Assembly (NCBI GenBank): GCA_020630295.1
Contig: JAHDBR010000020.1
Span: 1-39,741, forward strand
Direction: 5' to 3'
Source: Sphingomonadaceae bacterium
GTDB taxonomy: Bacteria > Pseudomonadota > Alphaproteobacteria > Sphingomonadales > Sphingomonadaceae
DNA: 39,741 nt
The stretch's first letter is position 1, and every line of letters starts with the position of its first letter. Made by a program: the position numbers and the translations under genes. Positions 1 to 7,851 of this stretch are shown piece after piece. The notes beneath the pieces were generated by a model. It saw nothing but the letters and a program-made list of their open reading frames with translations. It was not told the DNA's origin and searched no databases.

Positions 1-2
1 CC

Positions 3-116
3 GACGCCGCCCGCTCAGAGAAAGAGGTCATGGACAGCATCACCGCCAAAATCGCGAAGTTCAGAGAGCGCGAGGACGCGATGCAGAAACTGATTGAGGC
101 GGAGGGGAATGTTTAG
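3..116 (+). CDS. C-terminal end of an unidentified protein (5' partial)
   Basis: An open frame enters from the left edge and ends at a TAG at 114-116, leaving 37 visible residues. They are strongly charged and heptad-like, with Lys/Glu/Arg alternating with Ile/Leu/Met (for example KIAKFREREDAMQKLIEAEG), so the protein probably ends in an amphipathic or coiled-coil helix. Too little remains to name the family. A recombinase or phage-type protein would suit the accessory character of the next 3.5 kb, but this is a guess. A short perfect hairpin follows the stop (121-135). Confidence 0.5.
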   Translation, partial: DAARSEKEVMDSITAKIAKFREREDAMQKLIEAEGNV

Positions 117-403
117 TTTTCTTGAGCCCCTCAAGCGCCGGGCGCGAGGCATTCGCCTCGCTTGGCTTCGCTCTACCGAGCGGCGTGCGGTCGCACGCTG
201 ACTGCCGTGACCAAGTGCGGGGCAACTTCGCTATCTAGCACCAAGTCCACAGAGCATCACCGCTAGCTTGGAATGGATCGGTTCGCGACCAGCGAACCGC
301 AAGCGCGACTGCGCGTCGCCCGTTAGGGCGGAAGCCTAAGGGAGCGGATGCGACCGCCGGCGCCTGAGGCCAAAACAAACAACACACTGGAAAACCCCAC
401 CCC
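117..403. other. Non-coding, hairpin-rich stretch
   Basis: I find no credible gene here. A minus-strand frame at 235-423 has the low-complexity Trp/Arg/Ala-rich look of an artefact. The stretch contains a run of short perfect inverted repeats: 121-135 (CTTGAG, 3-nt loop), 144-161 (GCGAGGC, 4-nt loop), 183-198 (GCGTGCG, 2-nt loop), 279-299 (CGGTTCGC, 5-nt loop), 305-319 (GCGAC, 5-nt loop) and 323-339 (TTAGG, 7-nt loop). It is GC-rich, unlike the AT-rich cassette that follows. Confidence 0.6.
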
Positions 404-580
404 ATGACCATCACGATCCACAAGAACTTCCTGAAACAAGGCGACCCTGCCCTGACTCACCCATGGGGCAAAAGCTACAGCCCACTACGCCCGAACGGCG
501 TGCCCAACAGGCCGTTGCCTACCGACCCTCAAGCCGAGCGCGAGTGGCTGGCGCGGGAGTGGTTGGGGAAAGCTGTCTAA
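404..580 (+). CDS. Possible 58-aa small protein, unknown
   Basis: An ATG frame of 58 codons ends in TAA. The product begins MTITIHKNFLKQGDP and ends in a Trp-rich amphipathic helix (EREWLAREWLGKAV). Amino acid use is balanced and protein-like, which argues weakly for a real gene. There is no recognisable Shine-Dalgarno sequence, since the bases before the ATG are C/A-rich. It lies between the hairpin-rich stretch and the cassette promoter. I recognise no family. It could be a small phage or island protein, or chance. Confidence 0.3.
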   Translation: MTITIHKNFLKQGDPALTHPWGKSYSPLRPNGVPNRPLPTDPQAEREWLAREWLGKAV

Positions 581-738
581 CTCAGTCCAAAATTCGGCCG
601 CTCTCACAGCGTTAAGCTCACGGTCAGAAGATCTGGCAATCATCACAGAACTTACCGCGAGTTGCCATCAGGTGCTAAAACGAACTGTGGCGAGCCGGCT
701 GCGAGGTGCAATTTGCTTCATCGCTCCAAAACCAAATA
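581..738. other. Intergenic, nothing recognised
   Basis: No ORF, RNA gene or repeat could be supported. Composition shifts from mixed to AT-rich towards the right, marking the approach to the AT-rich cassette. Confidence 0.4.
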
Positions 739-785
739 CTCTGGTGATAAGTATTCCTTGTATGGAATATTTAGATCACCTAGAG
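739..785. promoter_or_regulatory. Large imperfect dyad, candidate operator of the HTH-ASCH cassette
   Basis: The left arm is CTCTGGTGATAAGTATTCC (739-757). After a TTGTAT spacer, the right arm GGAATATTTAGATCACC continues as TAGAG (764-785). The core TATTCC/GGAATA is perfect. The outer GGTGA/TCACC and CTCT/AGAG blocks also pair, with a 2-nt and a 1-nt bulge and one G-T mismatch. The dyad ends 26 bp before the GTG start of the XRE-type regulator. A weak promoter reading (TTGTAT, 17 bp, TAGAGA) would lie inside it. Autorepression by the downstream HTH protein is the obvious inference. A structured 5' leader is the alternative. Confidence 0.5.
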
Positions 786-811
786 AACCAAAAAAGGTTT
801 AGGGAACAACA

Positions 812-1603
812 GTGACACAACTACTCGGAAAAGTGATCGAAGCGTCGGCCTTGAAATCCGATCCACGTAATGAGGAGGTTGGTCCTGCTTTAAAAAAGCT
901 TAGACAAATGTCGCAGCTTACACAACGAGAAATGGCCTCGCGTTTAAGTGTTCAACAATCTGCTATATCGAAGATCGAAAAAGGCGGTGATGTTCATATT
1001 TCTACCATTCGAAAATATGTTGAAGCGCTAGGAGCTACGCTCAGAATGGGCGCATCATTCCCAGCGGAGGCTCCATTGGCACTCCATATTTGCGATGCGT
1101 TTGATATTGAATGCGGTAATGACGATCAATTTGTACTACCAATCTTAGGTGACGATGCGTTTCGTCCTCAACGTGATGTCGTATTGTCAATCCGCCCGCA
1201 CTATTCTGAACGCATTCTTGACGGTCACAAAACCGTGGAGCTAAGACGACGGTTTCCGGTGTCAGCGCCTCAAGGAACGATAGCATATATCTACTCTACG
1301 TCCCCCGTCCGGGCAATAGTTGGAATGGCCCAAATTGATGATGTTTTAAAACTGCCGATTGACAAGATCTGGGCAGATTTCGAAACAAAAGCATTTATTG
1401 AACGAGCAGACTTCGATAAGTACTTTGATGGATTGGGTATGGGTTTTGCTTTACTTTTTAAGAACGTCAGGTCATTTGAGAATCCAATACCTCTCGAGGA
1501 ACTGCGAGAGAGGTTCAACTTTGAACCACCGCAATCATTTTTATATGCGAAACAAAATCTTCGGAAGGCGTTAGAAAATGAGTACTCAGTCGTATCTGAT
1601 TGA
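812..1603 (+). CDS. HTH (XRE)-ASCH domain regulator, first gene of the cassette
   Basis: This 263-aa protein has a helix-turn-helix of the XRE/Cro type at about residues 24-78, with LTQREMASRLSVQQSAISKIE as its recognisable core. An ASCH/PUA-like domain follows at about 123-245, carrying the hallmark G-x-K-x-x-E-x-R (G138, K140, E143, R145). It resembles the family described as predicted transcription regulators with HTH and PUA-like domains. ASCH domains are thought to bind RNA or nucleotide ligands, so it may sense a nucleic-acid ligand and control its own operon. The GTG start is set by AGGGA at 801-805, six bases upstream. The 3' end overlaps the next gene by 26 bp. Codon use is AT-rich compared with lepA, which suggests transfer. 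The ligand is unknown. Confidence 0.85.
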   Translation: MTQLLGKVIEASALKSDPRNEEVGPALKKLRQMSQLTQREMASRLSVQQSAISKIEKGGDVHISTIRKYVEALGATLRMGASFPAEAPLALHICDAFDIECGNDDQFVLPILGDDAFRPQRDVVLSIRPHYSERILDGHKTVELRRRFPVSAPQGTIAYIYSTSPVRAIVGMAQIDDVLKLPIDKIWADFETKAFIERADFDKYFDGLGMGFALLFKNVRSFENPIPLEELRERFNFEPPQSFLYAKQNLRKALENEYSVVSD

Positions 1604-3119
1604 TACGAACATTCTCATTGGCCTAGAAGATAATAGTGCTGTTAAGCCTGCCTATGCCCGCTTTTCCAGTTTATCTGCAAAACACAAAGTCGAAATTTTT
1701 GTCCACGAAGCTGCACGCGATGACATCGCTCGAGACAAAAATGTATCGCGAAGAAAAATCTCCCTTAGTAAAATCGCCAAATACCAAATTTTGGCGAAGC
1801 GCAAAGGGCTAAAGCAATCAGATCTTGAGGACGAATTTGGTAAGCTTAAAAAGCCGAATGACGTTGTCGACGCAACTCTTTTGCACGCACTACAAATCAG
1901 CGCCGTCGACTTTCTTGTAACTCAAGACAAAGGCTTGCATGAGCGAGCCCAGAGAAACTCATCAGATTTAGGTCGTCGGGTTCTCTTTGTCAGTGATGCT
2001 ACCGAACTTCTCGCGACCACTTATGAGCCGAAATCAGTAGGAATTCGCCACGTCGCTGATGTCAAGGCTCATACTATCGATCACAAAGATACCTTTTTCG
2101 ATAGTCTTCGCGAGGGCTATCCTAAGTTTGACAGTTGGTGGCAAGAAAAGTGTGTGAGGCAGCGGCGGTCGTGTTGGGTCGTTTATGATGACGATCAGTT
2201 AGCCGGACTCATAGTTCGGAAAGATGAAAAGTCTTCAGACACGGATGCCAAAACTCCCGCCCAGAAAATTCTGAAAATCTGCACATTTAAGGTCAGGCCT
2301 GAGATGAGGGGGGTAAAGCTCGGCGAGCTACTTTTGAAACAAGTTTTGTGGTTTTGCCAATCGAACAGTTATGATTTAACATATGTTACTACATATGACG
2401 ACCAAGCATTGTTGATTAACTTGCTTGAATATTATGGCTTCACAAAGACTGGCGAAAAAGAAGACGGAGAGTTGATTTATGAGAGAGGTTTTTCACAATC
2501 GCGAGCAAGTACGGACGATCACGATGACCAGTTTTTACTCGCTAGGACGCACTACCCCAGATTCATCAAAAACAGCGAAACGCTTGGGTTCGGCATCCCA
2601 ATAAAAGAAGACTATCACGACACTTTGTATCCTGACTTGTGGGATCCACATCAACCGGATCTTTTTCAGGGAACCTCTGTCGCGGAGCAACCCACGCGGC
2701 CCGGTAATACCATCAGGAAAGTCTATCTTTGCCGCGCGCCTTCAAACCTTGGCCCTTCCGGATCAATTTTATTTTTCTACAAGGGCAAGTCCAATGATCC
2801 TCCATCGCAAGCGATCACGGCGATTGGCATTTTAGATGAGGTCACCCTCGCAACGTCGACGAAAGAACTAATGGTCAAGACAGGCGGTCGTTCTGTGTAT
2901 AGTAAGCAACAATTATCTGAATGGAATGCTTCCGAAACTAAACCTGTGAAGGTTATAAATTATCTTTTAGTGAACTATATAAGGCCACCTGTTGGTATAT
3001 CCGAACTTCAGGAATTAGGCGTAATTAGCGGGAAAAATCCACCTCAGTCTATTTATTCAATTCCGTCAAAATCTCTAGGCTTGTTAATCGATCGGAGTAA
3101 TTTGGGATTTGATACGTGA
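1578..3119 (+). CDS. PIN nuclease-GNAT acetyltransferase-PUA-like fusion protein
   Basis: This 513-aa protein has three parts. Residues 1-150 form a PIN-like domain: LIDTNILIGLED gives D9, VHEAARDDI gives E44 and D48, VVDATLLHAL gives D98, and TQDKGLHERA gives D117, matching the acidic metal-binding set of PIN ribonucleases. Residues 155-305 look like a GNAT acetyltransferase, with a motif A stretch VRPEMRGVKLGELLLKQVL and YGF near the end. Residues 375-513 resemble an ASCH/EVE/PUA-like beta-barrel (ILFFY, AIGILDEV). The start overlaps the upstream gene, with GGAAGG at 1563-1568, and the end overlaps the next gene in a GTGA. A PIN-GNAT fusion next to an HTH-ASCH gene suggests an RNA-targeting effector, toxin-like. 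Substrate and acetyl acceptor are unknown. The PIN call is firm, the C-terminal PUA-like call less so. Confidence 0.85.
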   Translation: MSTQSYLIDTNILIGLEDNSAVKPAYARFSSLSAKHKVEIFVHEAARDDIARDKNVSRRKISLSKIAKYQILAKRKGLKQSDLEDEFGKLKKPNDVVDATLLHALQISAVDFLVTQDKGLHERAQRNSSDLGRRVLFVSDATELLATTYEPKSVGIRHVADVKAHTIDHKDTFFDSLREGYPKFDSWWQEKCVRQRRSCWVVYDDDQLAGLIVRKDEKSSDTDAKTPAQKILKICTFKVRPEMRGVKLGELLLKQVLWFCQSNSYDLTYVTTYDDQALLINLLEYYGFTKTGEKEDGELIYERGFSQSRASTDDHDDQFLLARTHYPRFIKNSETLGFGIPIKEDYHDTLYPDLWDPHQPDLFQGTSVAEQPTRPGNTIRKVYLCRAPSNLGPSGSILFFYKGKSNDPPSQAITAIGILDEVTLATSTKELMVKTGGRSVYSKQQLSEWNASETKPVKVINYLLVNYIRPPVGISELQELGVISGKNPPQSIYSIPSKSLGLLIDRSNLGFDT

Positions 3120-3670
3120 AGCAAATTAATATCGCTGCGATTGGGATTTCAGGAGTTGGAAAAACAACATTTTTAAATGCCGTTGCAAGACGAGTTAGGT
3201 TTCAACATCTAACAGGCGGGAGCTTAATATCAGCTGCAAGGCAAAAATCTTTAGCAAACAGAGATAGCCTAAGATTGGATGATATTGCAAAAAACCAGCG
3301 TTTGCTGATCGACGGTTTTAACGCTGCTCGATCGCCAGAATATGAAGTGGCGATCTTAGATGGGCATATTCTGATAGATGCCGATAGCGAAATACAAATC
3401 ATCGATTACAAGATTTTTGAAGAGCTAAATATTGCCGCATTTTTGCACATCAGTACAACTGTCGAAAGGATTTCCTATCACCGATCTGCCGACACTTCTC
3501 GTAAGAGGCCCATCAGAACTGAAACCGAACTAGCAGAGCAACAAGGCTTGTCCGAAAACTATACAAAAAGCGCTGCCAGCGCCCTCAGATTGCCTTTCAA
3601 ACGCTTCGAACTCAAAGATGCAGACATTGCTGCGGACTTTATCACGAGAATAAAATTATCAGCGGACTAA
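3116..3670 (+). CDS. Small P-loop ATPase / nucleoside-kinase-like protein
   Basis: This 184-aa protein has a Walker A loop, GISGVGKTT (residues 10-18), and a Walker B-like VAILDGH (78-84, D82). A basic segment follows, YHRSADTSRKRPIRT (121-135), like the arginine-rich lid of adenylate-kinase or polynucleotide-kinase-type P-loop enzymes. It starts at a GTG that overlaps the stop of the PIN-GNAT gene (GTGA), so translation is probably coupled and the product is part of the same system. It may phosphorylate a nucleotide or RNA end, or act as a regulatory ATPase; the sequence does not decide. Codon use is AT-rich like the two upstream genes. Its stop lies only 31 bp from the convergent lepA stop, with no hairpin terminator in between. 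Confidence 0.8.
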   Translation: MKQINIAAIGISGVGKTTFLNAVARRVRFQHLTGGSLISAARQKSLANRDSLRLDDIAKNQRLLIDGFNAARSPEYEVAILDGHILIDADSEIQIIDYKIFEELNIAAFLHISTTVERISYHRSADTSRKRPIRTETELAEQQGLSENYTKSAASALRLPFKRFELKDADIAADFITRIKLSAD

Positions 3671-3701
3671 AGTTTTTTAGCCGAACCAAGACCGCCTGTC
3701 A

Positions 3702-5519
3702 TCACTCCTCCCCCATCCGCAGCGCGGCAATAAACGCCTCCTGCGGAATACTTACATTGCCGTATTCGCGCATCTTGGCCTTACCCTTTTTCTGCTTTTC
3801 CAGCAGTTTCTTCTTCCGCGAAATATCGCCGCCGTAGCATTTGGCGGTCACATCCTTGCGCATTGCGCTGATCGTTTCGCGGGCGATCACTTTGCCGCCG
3901 ATGGCTGCCTGTACGGGGATTTTGAACAGGTGGCGCGGGATCAGGTCTTTTAGCCGTTCGCACATACCGCGGCCCCGCGCCTCGGCCACGTCGCGGTGGA
4001 CGATCATGCTGAGCGCGTCGACCGGTTCGCCGTTTACCAGAATGCCCATTTTCACCAGATCGCCTTCGCGCAGGCCGATCTGTTCGTAATCGAAGCTGGC
4101 ATAGCCCCGGCTGATGCTTTTCAGGCGGTCGTAGAAATCGAACACCACTTCGTTGAGGGGCAGTTCATAGGTCACTTGCGCGCGCCCGCCGACATAGGTC
4201 AGGTCCAATTGCACGCCGCGCCGGTCCTGACACAGTTTCAGGATGCTGCCGAGGTAATCATCGGGGGTGTAGATCACCGCCTTGATCCACGGCTCCTCTA
4301 TACTGGCGATGCGGCTGGGGTCGGGATAATCGGCGGGGTTGTGCAGCATCAGCTCGCCCGCAGGTTCGGTCTTCGATTTGTTGAGCTGGATGCGGTACAC
4401 GACCGAGGGGGCGGTGGTGATCAGGTCCAGATCATATTCGCGGGTCAGCCGTTCCTGGATAATCTCCAGATGGAGCAGCCCCAGGAACCCGCAGCGGAAG
4501 CCGAAGCCGAGCGCGGCGCTGGATTCGGTTTCAAAGGTGAAGCTGGCATCGTTGAGGCGCAGCTTGGCGATGCTTTCGCGCAGTTTTTCGAAATCGGCGG
4601 CGTCGACGGGGAACATTCCGCAGAACACCACCGACTGGACTTCCTTATAGCCGGGCAGAGGCTCTGTCGCGCCGTTCTTCACCGTGGTGATCGTGTCACC
4701 CACGCGGGCCTGCTCCACCTCTTTGATCTGGGCGGTGATGAAGCCGATTTCGCCGGGGCCGAGTTCGGGCAATTGTTCGATTTTCGGGCGCATACAGCCG
4801 ACGCGGTCAATCAGATGCTCGGTTTCCCCGACCATGAATTTGACGTTGAGGCCTTTCTTGATGACGCCGTCAATGACCCGCACGAGGATGACCACGCCGA
4901 GATAGGGATCGTACCAGCTATCGACGAGCGAGGCCTTTAGCGGTGCGTCGCGGTCCCCCTTGGGCGCGGGGATTTTGGCGACGACTTGTTCGAGGATATC
5001 CTCAATCCCGATGCCCGATTTGGCGGAGGCGAGGACGGCTTCCGATGCGTCAAGGCCGATGACGTCCTCGATTTCCGCGCGGACTTGCTCCGGCTCGGCG
5101 GCGGGGAGATCGATTTTGTTGATGACGGGGACGATTTCGTGGTCATGTTCGATGGATTGGTACACGTTGGCGAGCGTCTGCGCCTCCACCCCCTGCGCCG
5201 CGTCCACCACCAGCAGCGCGCCCTCGCACGCGGCCAGGCTGCGCGAAACTTCATAGGCGAAATCGACGTGGCCGGGGGTGTCCATCAGGTTGAGCTGATA
5301 CGTCTCGCCATCATGGGCGGTGTATTCGAGGCGGACGGTTTGCGCCTTGATGGTGATGCCGCGCTCTTTCTCGATATCCATATTGTCGAGCACCTGCTCC
5401 GACATCTCGCGCGCGGTCAGCCCGCCCGTATGTTGGATTAGCCGATCGGCGAGCGTCGACTTGCCATGATCGATATGCGCGATAATGGAAAAATTGCGAA
5501 TTTTTGAAAGTTCAGTCAT
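3702..5519 (-). CDS. lepA: Elongation factor 4 (LepA), ribosome back-translocase GTPase
   Basis: The product is 605 aa, the usual LepA length. The N-terminus carries the G1 loop AHIDHGKST followed by [16 protein letters not shown] and NKIDLP, the standard translational GTPase motifs. The C-terminus has the LepA-specific region ending in [18 protein letters not shown] and [13 protein letters not shown]-4 acts on stalled or mistranslocated ribosomes and is peripheral to the inner membrane. I prefer the ATG at 5519; a GTG immediately upstream (5522) would add one residue but overlaps the G-rich ribosome binding site. It lies downstream of two c-di-GMP genes and may share readthrough from them. 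Composition is typical of the host, in contrast with the adjoining cassette. Confidence 0.97.
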   Translation of the reverse strand: MTELSKIRNFSIIAHIDHGKSTLADRLIQHTGGLTAREMSEQVLDNMDIEKERGITIKAQTVRLEYTAHDGETYQLNLMDTPGHVDFAYEVSRSLAACEGALLVVDAAQGVEAQTLANVYQSIEHDHEIVPVINKIDLPAAEPEQVRAEIEDVIGLDASEAVLASAKSGIGIEDILEQVVAKIPAPKGDRDAPLKASLVDSWYDPYLGVVILVRVIDGVIKKGLNVKFMVGETEHLIDRVGCMRPKIEQLPELGPGEIGFITAQIKEVEQARVGDTITTVKNGATEPLPGYKEVQSVVFCGMFPVDAADFEKLRESIAKLRLNDASFTFETESSAALGFGFRCGFLGLLHLEIIQERLTREYDLDLITTAPSVVYRIQLNKSKTEPAGELMLHNPADYPDPSRIASIEEPWIKAVIYTPDDYLGSILKLCQDRRGVQLDLTYVGGRAQVTYELPLNEVVFDFYDRLKSISRGYASFDYEQIGLREGDLVKMGILVNGEPVDALSMIVHRDVAEARGRGMCERLKDLIPRHLFKIPVQAAIGGKVIARETISAMRKDVTAKCYGGDISRKKKLLEKQKKGKAKMREYGNVSIPQEAFIAALRMGEE

Positions 5520-5604
5520 CACCCCCGCAATTAGCGACAGCTCACCCGAATGTCAGCCACTAAGTGCAGGATAAATCCCGTTCAGTAAATGTGGTGAAAT
5601 TGCG

Positions 5605-7821
5605 TTACGATCGCCGGCCAATTGCTGCTATGTCCATCTGAACAAATTGCGGCCTAGTGGGGTTCCCATCAGCCCTTCTATTTTGGACCAACGGGTAGTT
5701 CCCCGGCGGAAGGGCCTTAAGAGGCATGCCGGCAGCGGCCAGTGCGTAAGGAGATACGCGGTGCCGGGTGCATAGTCCGTCTGCGCCATCGCTGACCAGC
5801 GGCACCTCGAACTCGACTCCTTGTGAATGTTCATCCGACCGCCGCACTGCGCCGATCGCAAGCTGACCCTCGCCCAGGTCCAGAATCAGGTTTGTGCCGC
5901 GAGGGATATTCAGAACACCTTCAATCATCGCGCCAGTCGCAGAAAGGTTGCGTAATACGGCTTCGTAGCGGTGGTCTTCGTGGATAACGCCGATTTTCCG
6001 AAAAACTGTTTTTCGGTCCGCGCGATACTTTGCAGGACCGACGGGCGTAAATTTCAGATTCCCATCGGCAAAGCGGGCCATGACGTCTTCATGCGGCATA
6101 GCTCTGGAGAAAACGAAGCCCTGAATCAGATCCGCACCATGATCAATCACTAGCGATAGCTCGTCTTCAGACTCCACCCCTTCGGCAACAGTTTGCATAC
6201 CTAATGCTTGGGCAAGACTAACCACAGCCGTGATGATTGCGGAATTATTGTTACCTTCGGCTGTCGAACCACGGACGAAGCATTGGTCAATCTTCAGCTT
6301 GTCAAATGGCGCATCGCGCAAATAGCCAAGGGATGAATAACCGGTACCAAAATCGTCTAACGCCAATCGCACGCCAAGGTCTTTCAATTGCGCAAACATA
6401 CGATTTGTCGCGTATGGATCGCTCATAAAGACGCTCTCGGTAATCTCCAGTTCTAGACGCTTCGGTGAAATTCCTGAGGCATTAAGAGCCCGCTCTACAA
6501 TGGCAGGGAATTCCTCATTGGCAAACTGAACCGCCGACACGTTGACTGCCACACGGACGGTCGAAGGCCATTGAGATGCATCCTGGCAAGCGCGCATAAG
6601 TGCCCACTCGCCAATATCGGCAATGATGCTCGTTTCCTCGGCAATGGGAATGAATTCAGCCGGGCTGATCCACCCGCGTTCCGGATGGTTCCAACGCATG
6701 AGCGATTCAAAGCACTTTGCCTCCCGCGTTTCACTGCAAACGAGCGGTTGATAGTGCAATTCCAGCTCATCGCGTTGCAAGGCATCGCGCAAGTCTTCTT
6801 CAATTTGCTTGCGAAGCCGCGCACCATCCTTGAGGTCGCTGGCATAAAAACGAAACTGCCCTCGCCCGCCGCCCTTAGCTGCGTAAAGTGCCAAATCCGA
6901 ACTGCTGACCAGCTCTTCTGAGTCAAGTCCATCGTATGGAGCGATGGCGATGCCTACGGAAGTCCCGATAATCGCTCTGCTTCCGCTTAGCGAATATGGC
7001 TGCGATATCATCTGGATCAATCGCTGGGCCAGATCGCCCAACTGCCCCCGGTCATCCATGTCGGGCAGGATAATCTGAAATTCATCGCCGCCTAGGCGTC
7101 CGATTTCGCCCTTTTCTCCGACAACACTTTTCAACCGTTGGGCCACTTGCTTGAGAAGCTCGTCTCCAGCCGGATGACCAAGAGTATCGTTGACCTGCTT
7201 AAATCGGTCCAAATCCAGCATCATTAATGCACAGCTACGCTTAGCTGTCTTGAACGCTGTCAAAGTAGCCGTCAGACGCTTCTCCATCGCATGCCGGTTG
7301 GCCAATCCTGTCAGCGTATCGAATTTTGCCAACCGCGATGCGTCGAGCGTGCGTTCGCGAATACTCGTGATATCCTTTGCGCCGCCCCGATAGCCTAAAA
7401 ACTTGCCGTCCGCGCTTATCTGCGGCTTGCCGGAAACAGACCACCAAATTTCAGCATCCGACCCGGAAACGGAAATACGAGCAGACAACTCACTGAAAGA
7501 GTTTCTGGCACTCATCAGGAATGGCAACGGCCGCTCTGCCTTCTCGGGATCGTCGTTCTTGTCAGGTATAAAAAGGCTGGTCAGTTGCTGGCCTACCAAC
7601 TGCTCCGAAGTTTTTCCCAAAGCTTTGGCTGCGCTGTCGGAAAGATACATCAGCGCTCCGGTGGGATCAGTTGCCCAAAACCAACCTAAATCTAGATCCT
7701 CAAAATTGTTGAGAAGCTCGACCCGTTTCATCAAATCGCCTTTGCCAATCGGTGCGTGGGAACCCGCATGATCAGCGGAAGCTCCACCCGTTATCCGCGC
7801 AAAAAGACCGTTCTTACTCAT
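5605..7821 (-). CDS. Soluble PAS-GGDEF-EAL-PilZ cyclic-di-GMP protein
   Basis: This 738-aa cytoplasmic protein has a PAS domain (about 40-150), GGDEF (163-325, motif at 244-248), EAL (340-590) and a PilZ-like domain (598-705, with NLSATG matching the D/N-x-S-x-x-G motif). GGDEF makes c-di-GMP, EAL degrades it and PilZ binds it. The cyclase motif is intact, but the product-inhibition RxxD before it reads GEKG. The EAL motif is ESLMRW rather than EALLRW, although the other EAL signatures (NVS, ELEITES, DDFGTGYSS, KIDQ, VAEGVE) remain. No membrane segment or signal is visible. It starts 30 bp after the stop of its larger paralogue, so the two form a tandem pair and a probable operon. The net direction of activity cannot be predicted. 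Confidence 0.93.
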   Translation of the reverse strand: MSKNGLFARITGGASADHAGSHAPIGKGDLMKRVELLNNFEDLDLGWFWATDPTGALMYLSDSAAKALGKTSEQLVGQQLTSLFIPDKNDDPEKAERPLPFLMSARNSFSELSARISVSGSDAEIWWSVSGKPQISADGKFLGYRGGAKDITSIRERTLDASRLAKFDTLTGLANRHAMEKRLTATLTAFKTAKRSCALMMLDLDRFKQVNDTLGHPAGDELLKQVAQRLKSVVGEKGEIGRLGGDEFQIILPDMDDRGQLGDLAQRLIQMISQPYSLSGSRAIIGTSVGIAIAPYDGLDSEELVSSSDLALYAAKGGGRGQFRFYASDLKDGARLRKQIEEDLRDALQRDELELHYQPLVCSETREAKCFESLMRWNHPERGWISPAEFIPIAEETSIIADIGEWALMRACQDASQWPSTVRVAVNVSAVQFANEEFPAIVERALNASGISPKRLELEITESVFMSDPYATNRMFAQLKDLGVRLALDDFGTGYSSLGYLRDAPFDKLKIDQCFVRGSTAEGNNNSAIITAVVSLAQALGMQTVAEGVESEDELSLVIDHGADLIQGFVFSRAMPHEDVMARFADGNLKFTPVGPAKYRADRKTVFRKIGVIHEDHRYEAVLRNLSATGAMIEGVLNIPRGTNLILDLGEGQLAIGAVRRSDEHSQGVEFEVPLVSDGADGLCTRHRVSPYALAAAGMPLKALPPGNYPLVQNRRADGNPTRPQFVQMDIAAIGRRS

Positions 7822-7851
7822 TATCCCAACCGTTCAAGTTTATAGATTTTC

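Noticed and set aside
235-423. 62-codon minus frame in the hairpin-rich stretch
   Set aside because: Its composition is skewed and its coding region runs through several hairpins; there is no supporting start signal.
3996-4940. Plus-strand 314-codon open frame antisense to lepA
   Set aside because: It is wholly opposite a strongly conserved lepA and its translation has His/Asp/Gly-rich low-complexity content typical of a complementary frame.
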